Shown here: positions 6,645-15,053 of the stretch, piece by piece
How positions within the stretch are numbered: position 1 is the stretch's first letter
Layout: the number at the start of each line of letters is the position of its first letter
Assembly: GCA_026785815.1 (NCBI GenBank)
Contig: JAJAZH010000343.1
Span: forward strand, 1 to 20,684
DNA: 20,684 nt
Direction of reading: 5' to 3'
Source: Ramlibacter sp.
GTDB taxonomy: Bacteria > Pseudomonadota > Gammaproteobacteria > Burkholderiales > Burkholderiaceae_C
The notes under the pieces: model-generated
The model's database searches: none
Told to the model about the DNA's origin: nothing
The model's input: only the letters and a program-made list of their open reading frames with translations
Program-made: the position numbers and the translations under genes

Positions 6645-7220
6645 ATGCAAAAACAGCGAGGCTTCACCCTGATCGAGTTGCTGCTCGTCCTGACGATCGC
6701 CGCCGTCCTGACAGCGCTTGCCGCGCCGTCGTTCGGGCGCCTGATCAAGTCGAACGCGATTTCGGGCGGCGTGAACACCTTCATGGGCGACCTGCGGTTC
6801 GCCCGCAGTGAAGCCATCCGGCTGGGCGGCCCGGTCGTGGTGTGCCGCAGCGACGCGCCCGAGGCGCCGAGTCCGGTCTGCGGGCCCAACACCTCCGCCC
6901 TCAACCGCAACTGGTCCAGTGGCTGGATCGTGTTCCAGGATCTGAACAGCGATGGCGTGAAGAACGCGGCCGATCCGGTCCTGCGGGTGCAGGCGGCGCT
7001 CGGGACGATCGACGCCATCGTGGAAGCCGGGACCACCTCGGACGGGGTCTTGCGTTTCACCACGACCGGCCGCTTGCTCAATGTCACGTCTGCCACCCAG
7101 CTGACCTTCGGGGGCGGCAATTTTGCGACCGATGTGCGGCGTGTGGTCTGCGTCAGTCTCGGCGGCCGCGGCCGGATCGCCGGCGACGGCGCTACAACGT
7201 GTGGGAGCGACAACCAATGA
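6645..7220 (+). CDS. fimT: Type IV minor pilin, FimT/FimU (GspH) family
   Basis: The protein has 191 residues. The short prepilin leader MQKQRG is followed by FTLIE, so PilD-type peptidase would cut after Gly6; Glu11 is the conserved +5 glutamate. The hydrophobic N-terminal helix covers about residues 7-28. The motif DLRFARSEAIRLGGPVVVC and the later SGWIVFQDLNSDG are typical of GspH/FimT proteins. Minor pilins of this group help prime assembly of the type IV pilus at the inner membrane. The start at 6645 is chosen because it gives a normal short leader; an in-frame ATG at 6585 would give an unusual 26-residue leader. The Shine-Dalgarno is weak. The stop overlaps the next start as ATGA, so this is the first gene of the operon. 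Confidence 0.88.
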   Translation: MQKQRGFTLIELLLVLTIAAVLTALAAPSFGRLIKSNAISGGVNTFMGDLRFARSEAIRLGGPVVVCRSDAPEAPSPVCGPNTSALNRNWSSGWIVFQDLNSDGVKNAADPVLRVQAALGTIDAIVEAGTTSDGVLRFTTTGRLLNVTSATQLTFGGGNFATDVRRVVCVSLGGRGRIAGDGATTCGSDNQ

Positions 7221-7768
7221 GGACCTCCTCGTCACGGCAGTTCGGCGCCTCGTTGCTCGAGGTGCTGGTCGCCATCCTGATCCTGTCGTTCGGCATGCTG
7301 GCACTGAGCGGCATGCTGGCCTTCGCGGTCCAGATGCCGAAGCTTTCCGCCTATCGAGCGGCGGCCACCGCGCTGGCAGCCAGTCACATCGAGCGCATGC
7401 GGGCCAACACCGCGGGTTTCGCGCTGGACAGCTACAAGCAGACCATGACCTTCAATGCGACGCTGGCGACGGTGGCGCCGTGCACCTATCCCACCTGCGT
7501 CCCTGACACCATCGCGACGCTCGACAAGGACCAGACCGGCCAAGCCATCCGCGTTCAGTTGCCGGGCCAGGCCGGCATGCGCGTCACCTGCAACGGCGCA
7601 TGTGCCGGCCTGGACGGCGACATCTGGATCATCTGGCAGGAGCCAACGACATTCGCCGCCCTCGAGGCCGCGACTTCGGATGAATGCCCGAACCCGGCGG
7701 ACGCCCCGACCTTTCCGGCGTTCTCCACGCCCCAACCTCGCTGCCTGCACGTCCGGTTCAAACTATGA
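7217..7768 (+). CDS. pilV: Type IV pilus modification/minor pilin PilV
   Basis: The protein has 183 residues. The prepilin site is RQFG followed by ASLLE: cleavage after Gly10, +1 Ala instead of the usual Phe/Met, and Glu15 at +5. The hydrophobic helix LLEVLVAILILSFGMLALSG is characteristic of PilV, as is the following MPKLSAYRAAATALAASHI with a conserved region of helix and short turns. Four cysteines in the second half (PCTYPTC, CNGAC) could form disulfides in the periplasm. It starts on the ATGA that ends fimT and ends on the ATGA that starts pilW, so it is translationally coupled on both sides. Confidence 0.88.
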   Translation: MRTSSSRQFGASLLEVLVAILILSFGMLALSGMLAFAVQMPKLSAYRAAATALAASHIERMRANTAGFALDSYKQTMTFNATLATVAPCTYPTCVPDTIATLDKDQTGQAIRVQLPGQAGMRVTCNGACAGLDGDIWIIWQEPTTFAALEAATSDECPNPADAPTFPAFSTPQPRCLHVRFKL

Positions 7769-8730
7769 AGCTGCGCCCGCCACGCTCCGCGAAACACTTC
7801 CATCGGGGGCTGTCCCTGATCGAATTGATGGTGTCGCTGGTCATCGGACTGGTGCTGATGATCGCCGTCGTGTCGGCCTATGTCGGCTCGGCCGGCGCCA
7901 CCCGGATGGTGGAGGCGCAGGGGCGGATGAACGAAGACGCGCAGGCCGCTCTGACCATCCTGGCTCAGCAGTTGCGCATGGCGGGCAACAACCCCAAGCA
8001 GCCCAATTACACCAGCGCATCGCCGCGCAATCCGGTCTATGACGCCACCACCTTCATCGTGCGCGGCTGCGACGGGCGTTTTTCAAACATCACGACGGCA
8101 GCCCTCATCCAGGATCTGACCTGCACCGGCGGCGCAGCAGCCGACTCGATCGCGGTGAGCTATGAAGCGGACGCCTACAACACCATCGCGACCGGAGCGG
8201 GCGGCAGTGCGACCGACTGCCTCGGCCAGGCCCTGCCGGTATTGAACGCCACCCCCAACATCTGGAACGGCGCAGCCTCCGTTCCCACCGCAGTGACGTT
8301 CACCGTCGCCGACAACCGCTTTTACGTCGGCACGACGGCTACGATCGTTGCTCCCAGTCTGTACTGCAAGGGCAACGGCGGTCCCAACCCCCAGCCGCTG
8401 GTCGAAAACATCGAAGACCTTCAGTTCGTGTACGGCACGGCCCCGGCGACCGCGACGCCGACCACTGTTGCCGTCGCGGGCTATCTGACGGCCACAGAAA
8501 TCCAGACCAATGCGGGGCTGGCTGCCCTGCCGAGCGACGCCGCCCGCTGGGCCCAGGCGATGACCGTGCGCATCTGCGTGGTGGTCCGCAGTGAGCGGCC
8601 GGTTGTCTCGGATGCAGGGTCGGCGGAGTACATCAAATGCGACGGCACGCTCAACACCAGTCCACCGGATCTGCGATTGCGCCGCGCCTATTCCACCACG
8701 GTCGTCCTTCGAAACCGCGTCCCTTCCTAG
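7765..8730 (+). CDS. pilW: Type IV pilus assembly minor pilin PilW
   Basis: The protein has 321 residues. The prepilin leader MKLRPPRSAKHFHRG is followed by LSLIELMVSLVIGLVLM, with cleavage expected after Gly15 and Glu20 at +5. The segment EDAQAALTILAQQLRMAGN is the typical PilW signature after the helix. The large C-terminal part is periplasmic, with a later motif LVENIEDLQFVYG common in this family. PilW works with PilV, PilX, FimT/FimU and PilY1 as a priming complex at the pilus tip. It overlaps pilV by ATGA, and pilX starts 10 bases after its stop. Confidence 0.9.
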   Translation: MKLRPPRSAKHFHRGLSLIELMVSLVIGLVLMIAVVSAYVGSAGATRMVEAQGRMNEDAQAALTILAQQLRMAGNNPKQPNYTSASPRNPVYDATTFIVRGCDGRFSNITTAALIQDLTCTGGAAADSIAVSYEADAYNTIATGAGGSATDCLGQALPVLNATPNIWNGAASVPTAVTFTVADNRFYVGTTATIVAPSLYCKGNGGPNPQPLVENIEDLQFVYGTAPATATPTTVAVAGYLTATEIQTNAGLAALPSDAARWAQAMTVRICVVVRSERPVVSDAGSAEYIKCDGTLNTSPPDLRLRRAYSTTVVLRNRVPS

Positions 8731-8740
8731 CTGGAATGCC

Positions 8741-9352
8741 ATGACCACTGTCTCGCACCAACCCGCCCGACCTGCCGCCGATTTTGTCCGCGCGTGCAGA
8801 GGTCACAAGCGCTCCCCGGCTTCCAGCCAGCAGGGCGTGGTGCTGATCATTGCCCTGGTCATGCTGGTGGTGATTTCACTGCTCACCACCCTCAGCATCC
8901 GCAGCGCCACGTCGACCGAGAAGGTTTCCGGCAACGTCCGGACCACCGAGCTGGCCAGCCAGGCGGCAGAGATCGCGTTGCGTTACTGCGAAGAGGCCGT
9001 GGTCCAGATCAATTCCGGGACCGTCACGATGGCCGTCACGCCGGCGCTGCTGGCGAACCAGCCCAATCCACGCTGGAAAGACACCGCGAACTGGGACGTC
9101 GCTCCGAGCGACGCATTCGTCATCCCATCGAACTCCGTCAACGGAGCGTCGACCACGGCGACTTTTCGCCGCCCGCCGGAATGCATGGTCGAACGGATGC
9201 CGATCGTCTCGCCGACCGGTGTCATTTCAACCACATCGACTTACGTCATCACAGCGCGCGGCTTCGGACCTGAAGTTGCGGCCGCAGATCCCGCACGCAG
9301 CCGCCCATCGGGCAGCGAAGTCTGGATGCAGTCAACGATCGAAATTCAATAG
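8741..9352 (+). CDS. pilX: Type IV pilus assembly minor pilin PilX
   Basis: The protein has 203 residues. After a longer basic leader it reads SSQQG followed by VVLIIALVMLVVISLL, the PilX N-terminal pattern. Position +5 after the glycine is Ile rather than Glu. Downstream, SATSTEKVSGNVRTTELA is the conserved PilX segment. The remainder is a moderately sized periplasmic domain. It sits between pilW and pilY1 with 10- and 9-base gaps, in the order usual for this operon. The start at 8741 is the only ATG in frame near the end of pilW. Confidence 0.87.
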   Translation: MTTVSHQPARPAADFVRACRGHKRSPASSQQGVVLIIALVMLVVISLLTTLSIRSATSTEKVSGNVRTTELASQAAEIALRYCEEAVVQINSGTVTMAVTPALLANQPNPRWKDTANWDVAPSDAFVIPSNSVNGASTTATFRRPPECMVERMPIVSPTGVISTTSTYVITARGFGPEVAAADPARSRPSGSEVWMQSTIEIQ

Positions 9353-9361
9353 GGGTACCAC

Positions 9362-10969
9362 ATGTTCCAGCTCAAACTGAAACTCATCCTGGGCGCAATC
9401 GCAGCCGCAGGCAGCGTGCTGTCGCTGCACGCGCAGATGGCGCAGGACCCGCTGTTGTCGAGAACGGCGGCGGTCGAACCAAATATTGTCTTCATGTTCG
9501 ATGATTCCGGTTCGATGCCGGCGAAGGCCATCTATCAATTCGGTGGCACGCCGGGCGGCTTGGGGTTGACGGGCCCGAACAACGACAGTTTCGATGTGAT
9601 GTTCGCTGACCAGGTCTCCTTCCACGGCCGGTCGCCGGATGTGAACCGGATCTACTATGACCCCAGGACGAGCTATGCCAGGCGGATCCGGGCGGACAGC
9701 ACATACCTGCCCGCAGGAGCGACCACGGGGATCACCTCCTTCAACGTCTACTTCTACAAGCCGGCGTCCAGCACCACCTACCGCGTCAACAATGTCCCGG
9801 TCACCGCTCGGGGCAGCGGCTACCCGGCCGCCGGTGTCACGGCCCTGTTTTCCGCACCTCCGTCCGGTGGTGTGCGCGCCACGGCGGACGTCGTGACGGC
9901 CACCAGCCCGAAAGTCGGAGCCGTCAACGTGCTCAACGGCGGCATTGGATATCCAACCACTGGGGTAACAGTTACTTTCGGCCCGCCAGGAGCCGGTGGC
10001 GTCCAGGCCACGGGCACCGTCACGACGGGAAACAGCACGACCAAGGCCGTCAGCGGCGTTTCGATTGTCGCTGGCGGCGCTGGCTATGCGAACAGCACAC
10101 AGGTTGTGTTCTCTGACCCCCCGGCGGGCGGGGTGACAGCGACAGGGACCGTCACGCGAGGTGGCGGTCCCCGGCCGATCAGTACATTCACCCTCACCGA
10201 TCCTGGCTCGGGGTATATCACCCCACCCACCGTGACGCTCACCTCGACCGGAGGGGGTGTCGGCGCCACCTTCGCGGTGACGTTGGCCAACGTCCCGACC
10301 CGGGTGGTCACGGGCATCAACGTCACCAACGGCGGTTCTGGCTATTCAGCCCCGGTCCCTGTCATCCTGAACAACACTGGCGGCGGGTCGGGTGCAAGTT
10401 TCGCTGTCACGCTGGGGACCACCAACGTCATTTCGGCGATCAACGTGACCAATCCCGGCTCAGGTTATGTCAGCCCGCCGACCCTGGCTCTCAACGGGAC
10501 CGCACCCGGCTCCGGCGAGGCGTACACGGTCAACACCACTGCCATCGTTGTCCAGCCGGCGAACATGGTCTGGGATGGCACCGGAGCGCCGACCGCCGCG
10601 GCCAATTACTTCACTCCCCTCTACACGCCGGATTCGGGCAGTCCGCTGGCGCCCGGAGCGGCCGTACTTCCCTACCCCAACACCGCCGCCTCGACCACCG
10701 GCAGCTATCCGAAGTTCAAAAACCGGACAGACTGCAGCCCGGCCACCGCGACCAGTTGCACCTGGCCCAGGAACTCCAGAACTATGCCAACTGGAAGGCC
10801 TATCACAGCACTCGCCTGGAACTCGCAAAAACCGGCATCGGCCTGGCGTTCCAGCCGCTCAACCCGACCTTTCGCCTGGGCTGGGGAACGATCAATACGC
10901 TGGCCAACAGCAGTCGGCTTGATAGCGGTGTGCGGCTCTACAACTCAACCGTGCAAAGCGATTTCCTGA
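9362..10969 (+). CDS. pilY1: PilY1, N-terminal part (frame broken near 10765)
   Basis: The frame encodes 535 residues, of which about 468 are authentic; the tail after Trp468 is out of frame. There is a signal peptide (cut probably after SLHA, about residue 24). A von Willebrand A-like start with the metal site DDSGS (residues 47-51) follows, then RIYYDPRTSY. Residues about 141-395 carry six Gly-rich repeats, each with a GxGY motif (at 151, 194, 239, 282, 325 and 366). From about residue 398 (QPANMVWDG) the sequence returns to ordinary PilY1, up to KFKNRTDCSP. PilY1 is a large secreted or tip-located protein needed for pilus biogenesis, adhesion and mechanosensing. A good AGGGG precedes the ATG. 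The rest of PilY1 continues in another frame from 10765, so either the gene is broken or one base is missing from this sequence. Confidence 0.85.
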   Translation: MFQLKLKLILGAIAAAGSVLSLHAQMAQDPLLSRTAAVEPNIVFMFDDSGSMPAKAIYQFGGTPGGLGLTGPNNDSFDVMFADQVSFHGRSPDVNRIYYDPRTSYARRIRADSTYLPAGATTGITSFNVYFYKPASSTTYRVNNVPVTARGSGYPAAGVTALFSAPPSGGVRATADVVTATSPKVGAVNVLNGGIGYPTTGVTVTFGPPGAGGVQATGTVTTGNSTTKAVSGVSIVAGGAGYANSTQVVFSDPPAGGVTATGTVTRGGGPRPISTFTLTDPGSGYITPPTVTLTSTGGGVGATFAVTLANVPTRVVTGINVTNGGSGYSAPVPVILNNTGGGSGASFAVTLGTTNVISAINVTNPGSGYVSPPTLALNGTAPGSGEAYTVNTTAIVVQPANMVWDGTGAPTAAANYFTPLYTPDSGSPLAPGAAVLPYPNTAASTTGSYPKFKNRTDCSPATATSCTWPRNSRTMPTGRPITALAWNSQKPASAWRSSRSTRPFAWAGERSIRWPTAVGLIAVCGSTTQPCKAIS

Positions 10970-13806
10970 CCTGGCTGTACGGAATCCCCGCCAACGGCAG
11001 CACGCCGAACCGGATCGCGCTTGACAAGGTGGGAACGTACTACCAGAGGGCGGACAACGGCGGCCCCTGGGCCAACGCCCCGACCGGCAACAATGCGCTC
11101 ACGTCCTCCGGTGCGGAAGACAGGAGCCATGCAACCTGCCGCCGCTCCTACGCGATGCTCATGACCGACGGCTACTACAACGACACATTCAGCCAGGCGG
11201 ATACCGACACCACAATCGGGCCCCGCATCAGCGAACCGACCGCTTACCAGTACACACCGGTCGGCCCCTACAGCGACACGGCTTCCGGTTCGGCCTTCCG
11301 CGACAGCTTCGCCGATGTCGCGATGAAGTACTGGCTGACCGACCTGCGCCCGAATCTCAACAACGGTGTGCGCTCGCTCGGCAGCGACGAGGCTTACTGG
11401 CAACACATGAATTTCTACGCGATCGGACTGGGCCTGACCGGAACGCTGGATGCCACCGATCCGCAGGTGCTGCAGCGGCTCTCCGGTGGGCTGTCCACGA
11501 CTCCCCCCCGCTCGCTCGACTGGCCGACTCCGGCGCCCAACAGCCCACGGTCCATCGATGACATGTGGCACGCCACGGTGAACGGGCGCGGAAGATTGCT
11601 GAACGCCAAGACCACCGACGAACTGAATCGGTCGATCCTGCAGATGATGTCCGACATCGGCGGCAAGGAAGGCACCCAGTCCGGGGTTGCGGTCTCCACC
11701 GCCAACCTGACCCGCGACACCAACAAATACACGCCGAGCTATACGCCCATTTCCTGGAACGGCAACGTCACCGCTTATACGCTTGACGCGACCAACGGCA
11801 ATCAGACCGGTATCGCCTGGCAGGTGGAGACCCTGGTCTCTACCGATCCGCTGACCGGAGCCAGGACCTACGCCTCGCTGATCCCATCAGCGGCCAGCCG
11901 TAACATTTACGTGGGCACCGGAGGATCGAGTGGCACCCGGGCCGTTCCATTCAACTACTCGGCGATGAACGCCGCCGGACTGACCAGTTCGATGACCGGA
12001 ACCGTCAATGCTGCCCTGATCGACTACCTGCGCGGCGATCCGGTCAACGAAGATTCCAGCTCCACTTCCTCGAGCAGCACCGCCATCTACCGCGGCCGCG
12101 AAACACGGCTTGCCGACATCGTCAATTCGACCCCGGTGTACGTCAAAGACACGCTGGACCTCGGGTACCAGGAGCTGCCCCTGTCGACGCCGGGCAAACT
12201 GACCTACGGCGCTTTCGTCACTGCCAAGAAACAGCGCACTGAAGGCGTGCTTTTCGTTGGCGCGAACGACGGCATGCTGCATGCGTTCCGGGATGGAACG
12301 CCGACGGCGCAGGGTGGAGTCGAGACCTTCGCCTATGTCCCGAACGCCCTGCTCCCCACCCTGAACCAGTTGGCCGACAAGGCCTACGTCCACCGCTACT
12401 ATGTCGATGGACCGAACGTCGAAACCGATGCCTACTTCACGGGGGGCACGCCCCGCTGGGCCAACATCGTGCTCGGCAGCACGGGTGCCGGTGCGGGCGC
12501 GCCTGCCAGCGCCGGGGTGAGCCCGAGGACTGCGGTTTATGCGCTGGATGTGACGAGCCTGAACACCAACCCCACGTCGATGAACGCCTCCAGCGTCCTG
12601 TGGGAAGTCAGTTCCAGCAACACATCCTTCGCCGAGCTCGGCCACGTCCTGACCGACGTCCAGGCTGGCCCCACAGTCGGCGGCCAGTGGATTGCCATTT
12701 TCGGCAACGGCTACGAAAGCCGGTCCTGCCAGGCCCGCCTGTTCGTGGTCAACCTGGAAACCGGCGCCCTGATCAAGGAAATCAACACCTTCGCCGGTAA
12801 CTGCAGCACCGCGAAGAACGGCTTGGGGGGAGTGCGCCTGGTCCGCAACGGCAACCAGCAGGTCGTGGGCGTCTATGCCGGCGACCTGCTGGGCAACGTG
12901 TGGAAGTTCAGCCTGAACGACCTCAGCTCGGCCAACTGGAAAGTGGACCTCGGTGGAATCCCCCTGTTCACCGCGGGACCGACACAACCGATCACCGCTC
13001 CTCCTTCGGTGATCAAACTCGACAACACGTCGGTGCCTTCCGTCGGCAACATGGTGATTGTCGGAACCGGCAAGTTCTTCGAGGTGTCCGACATCACGAC
13101 CACTGCGAGTCAATGCCTGTACGGAATTTGGGACGCAGTGGCTTTCGGTGCCGCCACCATCCCTGCGGGAACGGCGCTGACCAACAAATCGCTGATGGTC
13201 GAGCAAACCATCAGCGCGGGCGTGGCCCGCAATGGCAACACCTTCTACACCCTTTCGCAGAACCCGGTCGACTATGTGGGGACAACGACCCCCTCTGTTG
13301 TAGCGCCTCGGCGCGGCTGGTGGATCAACCTGCCGATCACCGGACAGCGGATGGTGTACCCGATGGACATCCTGGCTAATCGCTTCACGGTGGCCGACAC
13401 GATCTCGCCTGCCAACGTTTCACTCGATCCGTGTTCCAACACCAGTGGCGGTACGGGATACCTGTATGTGATCAATGCGTTGACCGGCGCGGGGCCCACC
13501 GCGGCGGTGCTGGACACCAATGGGGATGGCAGAGTCAACACCCAGGACCTGATCGACACCAACGGCGACGGCACCATCGATGGTCGGGACGGTGCTCCAA
13601 GCGGCATCGAGAGCAAGGCCGACGGCCGCAACGTGACGCTTCTGGTCGACAAGAACGAGGCCCGCGAAACCTACGTCAACTGCAGTGGCGGCTCGCCTGG
13701 CTGCGTGCAGATCGAACTGACCTGCGGGGTGTTGGGCAAACCATGTAACGTGGTCACTCCGTCAAGGATCAAGAGCCGCGAATGGCGCCAGCTGTTCCTG
13801 CGCTGA
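10756..13806 (+). CDS. pilY1: PilY1, C-terminal part with beta-propeller (Neisseria PilC/PilY1 domain)
   Basis: This is the continuation of PilY1 in a different frame. The first authentic residues are AQELQNYANWKAYHSTRL, which in family members directly follow the FKNRTDC segment; the ATG at 10756 is not a likely true start. In order it contains the rest of the vWA-like region (MLMTDGYYND), then a PilC-type propeller (TPVYVKDTLDLGY, GVLFVGANDGMLHAFRDG, YVDGPNVETDAYF, VLGSTGAG). Near its C-terminus, two EF-hand-like loops start with DTNGDG (about residues 920 and 932 of this frame). Calcium loops in PilY1 control pilus retraction in Pseudomonas. The gene ends 29 bases before pilE. Without frame restoration this half would have no signal peptide. 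Confidence 0.85.
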   Translation: MHLAQELQNYANWKAYHSTRLELAKTGIGLAFQPLNPTFRLGWGTINTLANSSRLDSGVRLYNSTVQSDFLTWLYGIPANGSTPNRIALDKVGTYYQRADNGGPWANAPTGNNALTSSGAEDRSHATCRRSYAMLMTDGYYNDTFSQADTDTTIGPRISEPTAYQYTPVGPYSDTASGSAFRDSFADVAMKYWLTDLRPNLNNGVRSLGSDEAYWQHMNFYAIGLGLTGTLDATDPQVLQRLSGGLSTTPPRSLDWPTPAPNSPRSIDDMWHATVNGRGRLLNAKTTDELNRSILQMMSDIGGKEGTQSGVAVSTANLTRDTNKYTPSYTPISWNGNVTAYTLDATNGNQTGIAWQVETLVSTDPLTGARTYASLIPSAASRNIYVGTGGSSGTRAVPFNYSAMNAAGLTSSMTGTVNAALIDYLRGDPVNEDSSSTSSSSTAIYRGRETRLADIVNSTPVYVKDTLDLGYQELPLSTPGKLTYGAFVTAKKQRTEGVLFVGANDGMLHAFRDGTPTAQGGVETFAYVPNALLPTLNQLADKAYVHRYYVDGPNVETDAYFTGGTPRWANIVLGSTGAGAGAPASAGVSPRTAVYALDVTSLNTNPTSMNASSVLWEVSSSNTSFAELGHVLTDVQAGPTVGGQWIAIFGNGYESRSCQARLFVVNLETGALIKEINTFAGNCSTAKNGLGGVRLVRNGNQQVVGVYAGDLLGNVWKFSLNDLSSANWKVDLGGIPLFTAGPTQPITAPPSVIKLDNTSVPSVGNMVIVGTGKFFEVSDITTTASQCLYGIWDAVAFGAATIPAGTALTNKSLMVEQTISAGVARNGNTFYTLSQNPVDYVGTTTPSVVAPRRGWWINLPITGQRMVYPMDILANRFTVADTISPANVSLDPCSNTSGGTGYLYVINALTGAGPTAAVLDTNGDGRVNTQDLIDTNGDGTIDGRDGAPSGIESKADGRNVTLLVDKNEARETYVNCSGGSPGCVQIELTCGVLGKPCNVVTPSRIKSREWRQLFLR

Positions 13807-13835
13807 ACTGAAAAACCAATCAACGAGGATGACCG

Positions 13836-14300
13836 ATGAATGCTCCTGCAACCACTGAAGGCACAGGCTTGCCGCGACAGCGTGGCTTCACCCTGATCGA
13901 AGTCATGATCGTCGTGGCAATCGTCGGGTTGCTTGCAGCCGTCGCACTGCCCTCGTACCGGACCTACGTCGATCGCGCCAGGCGAGCCGACGCCCGGGCG
14001 CAGTTGTTGCAGGCTTCGCAGTTCATGCAGCGCTTCTACGCTGCCAACGACCAGTTCCTGAACGACCGGGCCGGCGGCGCGATTGCGGACAAGATGCCGG
14101 CGAACCTGAACAGGTCGCCGGCGGATGGTCCGCAGATCTACGCCCTGACGATCGCCGCAACCACCAGCGCCTACACCTTGACGATGGCGCCGCTCACGAC
14201 GTCTGCGCTGGCGAGTGACCCCTGCGGCTCGTTCACTCTGACCTCCACCGGTGCGCGAGGTGTCACGGGAACCATGCCGCGCGACGAGTGCTGGAAGTAG
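13836..14300 (+). CDS. pilE: Type IV minor pilin PilE-like
   Basis: The protein has 154 residues. The prepilin leader of 17 residues (ending PRQRG) is followed by FTLIEVMIVVAIVGLLAAVA, with Glu22 at +5. The next segment PSYRTYVDRARRADARAQLL is characteristic of PilE/PilA-like minor pilins. Two C-terminal cysteines (DPCGSF and DECWK) form the expected D-loop disulfide. A clear GAGGA (13825-13829) precedes the ATG. As the last gene of the fimT-pilV-pilW-pilX-pilY1 operon it matches the minor pilin PilE of Pseudomonas more than a major pilin. Confidence 0.88.
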   Translation: MNAPATTEGTGLPRQRGFTLIEVMIVVAIVGLLAAVALPSYRTYVDRARRADARAQLLQASQFMQRFYAANDQFLNDRAGGAIADKMPANLNRSPADGPQIYALTIAATTSAYTLTMAPLTTSALASDPCGSFTLTSTGARGVTGTMPRDECWK

Positions 14301-14317
14301 CCGGTTGCAGGCCGGCT
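14299..14317. terminator. Hairpin shared by the convergent pilE and fimT-like stops
   Basis: AGCCGG (14299-14304) pairs with CCGGCT (14312-14317) around a 7-nt loop. The stem contains the last bases of the pilE stop (14298-14300) and touches the stop of the opposing gene (14319-14317). There is no U-tract on either strand, so a bidirectional termination or 3'-end protection role is inferred from position only. Confidence 0.35.
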
Positions 14318-14925
14318 CAGGCGCACTGGGTCGCGTTCACCTTCTGAACCCGCAGCCGGCCCGCAGCGTTGAGGATGATCTGGCGGGCCTCGCCGGTTGC
14401 GACAGCGGGGTTGCAGATCAGCACCGTCCCCGCCTGGAAACCACCGCCGACCAGCCGGGTCAGCCCGGTGGCCATGAATGAGACATAGCGCTCGACCCGC
14501 AAGCTGCCGGTGACGCGCACGCCGCTCGCAATCGGCTCCATGCGTTCGATGATCGTCTCGCCGGCGTCCCGAAAACCGTCCTGGTCGGTATCGTGAAAAA
14601 CGATCCAGCCCTGTTCCCAGCCCCCTGCGGTGGCGCACGAAGTGCCGGTCGCCGATTTGCACAAGGTCACCCGGCTGTTGCGCTTGATCGCTTCGCTGCG
14701 CGCCAGGAACAGGGATGAGAGCAGGGCGTTCGACGCATCCGACACCCGGGTCGAGTGCAACAGCCGGCTGAACGACGGGGCACTCAGGCCCAACAGGACT
14801 GCTGCCACCGCAACGACCAGCAATAGCTCGATCAATGAGAAGCCAGCGTCACGGCGCCGCGGAAAGTGCGAACCCCTCAAGTCGTCGGTGGGCTGCGGGA
14901 TGGGGTTTGTGGCGGCGGTGTTCAT
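14317..14925 (-). CDS. Second type IV minor pilin of the FimT/GspH family
   Basis: The protein has 202 residues. The leader is long (28 residues, ending RRRDAG) and is followed by FSLIELLLVVAVAAVLLGLS with Glu33 at +5. It shares the GspH/FimT core with the plus-strand gene at 6645: APSFSRLL, LARSEAIKRNSRVTLC and QGWIVFHDTDQDG correspond to APSFGRLI, FARSEAIRLGGPVVVC and SGWIVFQDLNSDG. It is a diverged paralogue. It lies convergent to pilE with only 16 bases between stops, and divergent from ribD, so it must have its own promoter in 14926-15053; I see no strong one. Alternative names are fimU or gspH-like. Confidence 0.87.
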   Translation of the reverse strand: MNTAATNPIPQPTDDLRGSHFPRRRDAGFSLIELLLVVAVAAVLLGLSAPSFSRLLHSTRVSDASNALLSSLFLARSEAIKRNSRVTLCKSATGTSCATAGGWEQGWIVFHDTDQDGFRDAGETIIERMEPIASGVRVTGSLRVERYVSFMATGLTRLVGGGFQAGTVLICNPAVATGEARQIILNAAGRLRVQKVNATQCA

Positions 14926-15053
14926 GGCTCAAAGATAGCCAGCGAACGCTTGCGCACGTTGGTAGTTTGGTCGGCGTCTTCTGTGAGAAAAACACCTGGA
15001 GGGCGGACCTGGGTTGCAGCAGCGGCCTCGGCTGTCGCTGGCGATGTCGCACA

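Noticed and set aside
5970..7304. A 444-codon minus-strand open frame opposite nrdR and fimT
   Set aside because: It crosses two clear plus-strand genes and an intergenic repeat and has no recognisable domain; it is a high-GC shadow.
10756..10775. Programmed -1 frameshifting in pilY1
   Set aside because: The site CTGGCCCAG has no slippery heptamer of the X-XXY-YYZ form and no obvious downstream stimulatory stem; a one-base deletion or sequence error is simpler.
11887..13206. A 439-codon minus-strand open frame opposite pilY1
   Set aside because: The plus strand here encodes the conserved PilY1 propeller; the antisense product is without motifs.
14926..15053. FMN riboswitch upstream of ribD
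   Set aside because: The conserved RFN segments (AGGGCGGGGTGAAAGTCCC-like) are not present here or before ribBA.
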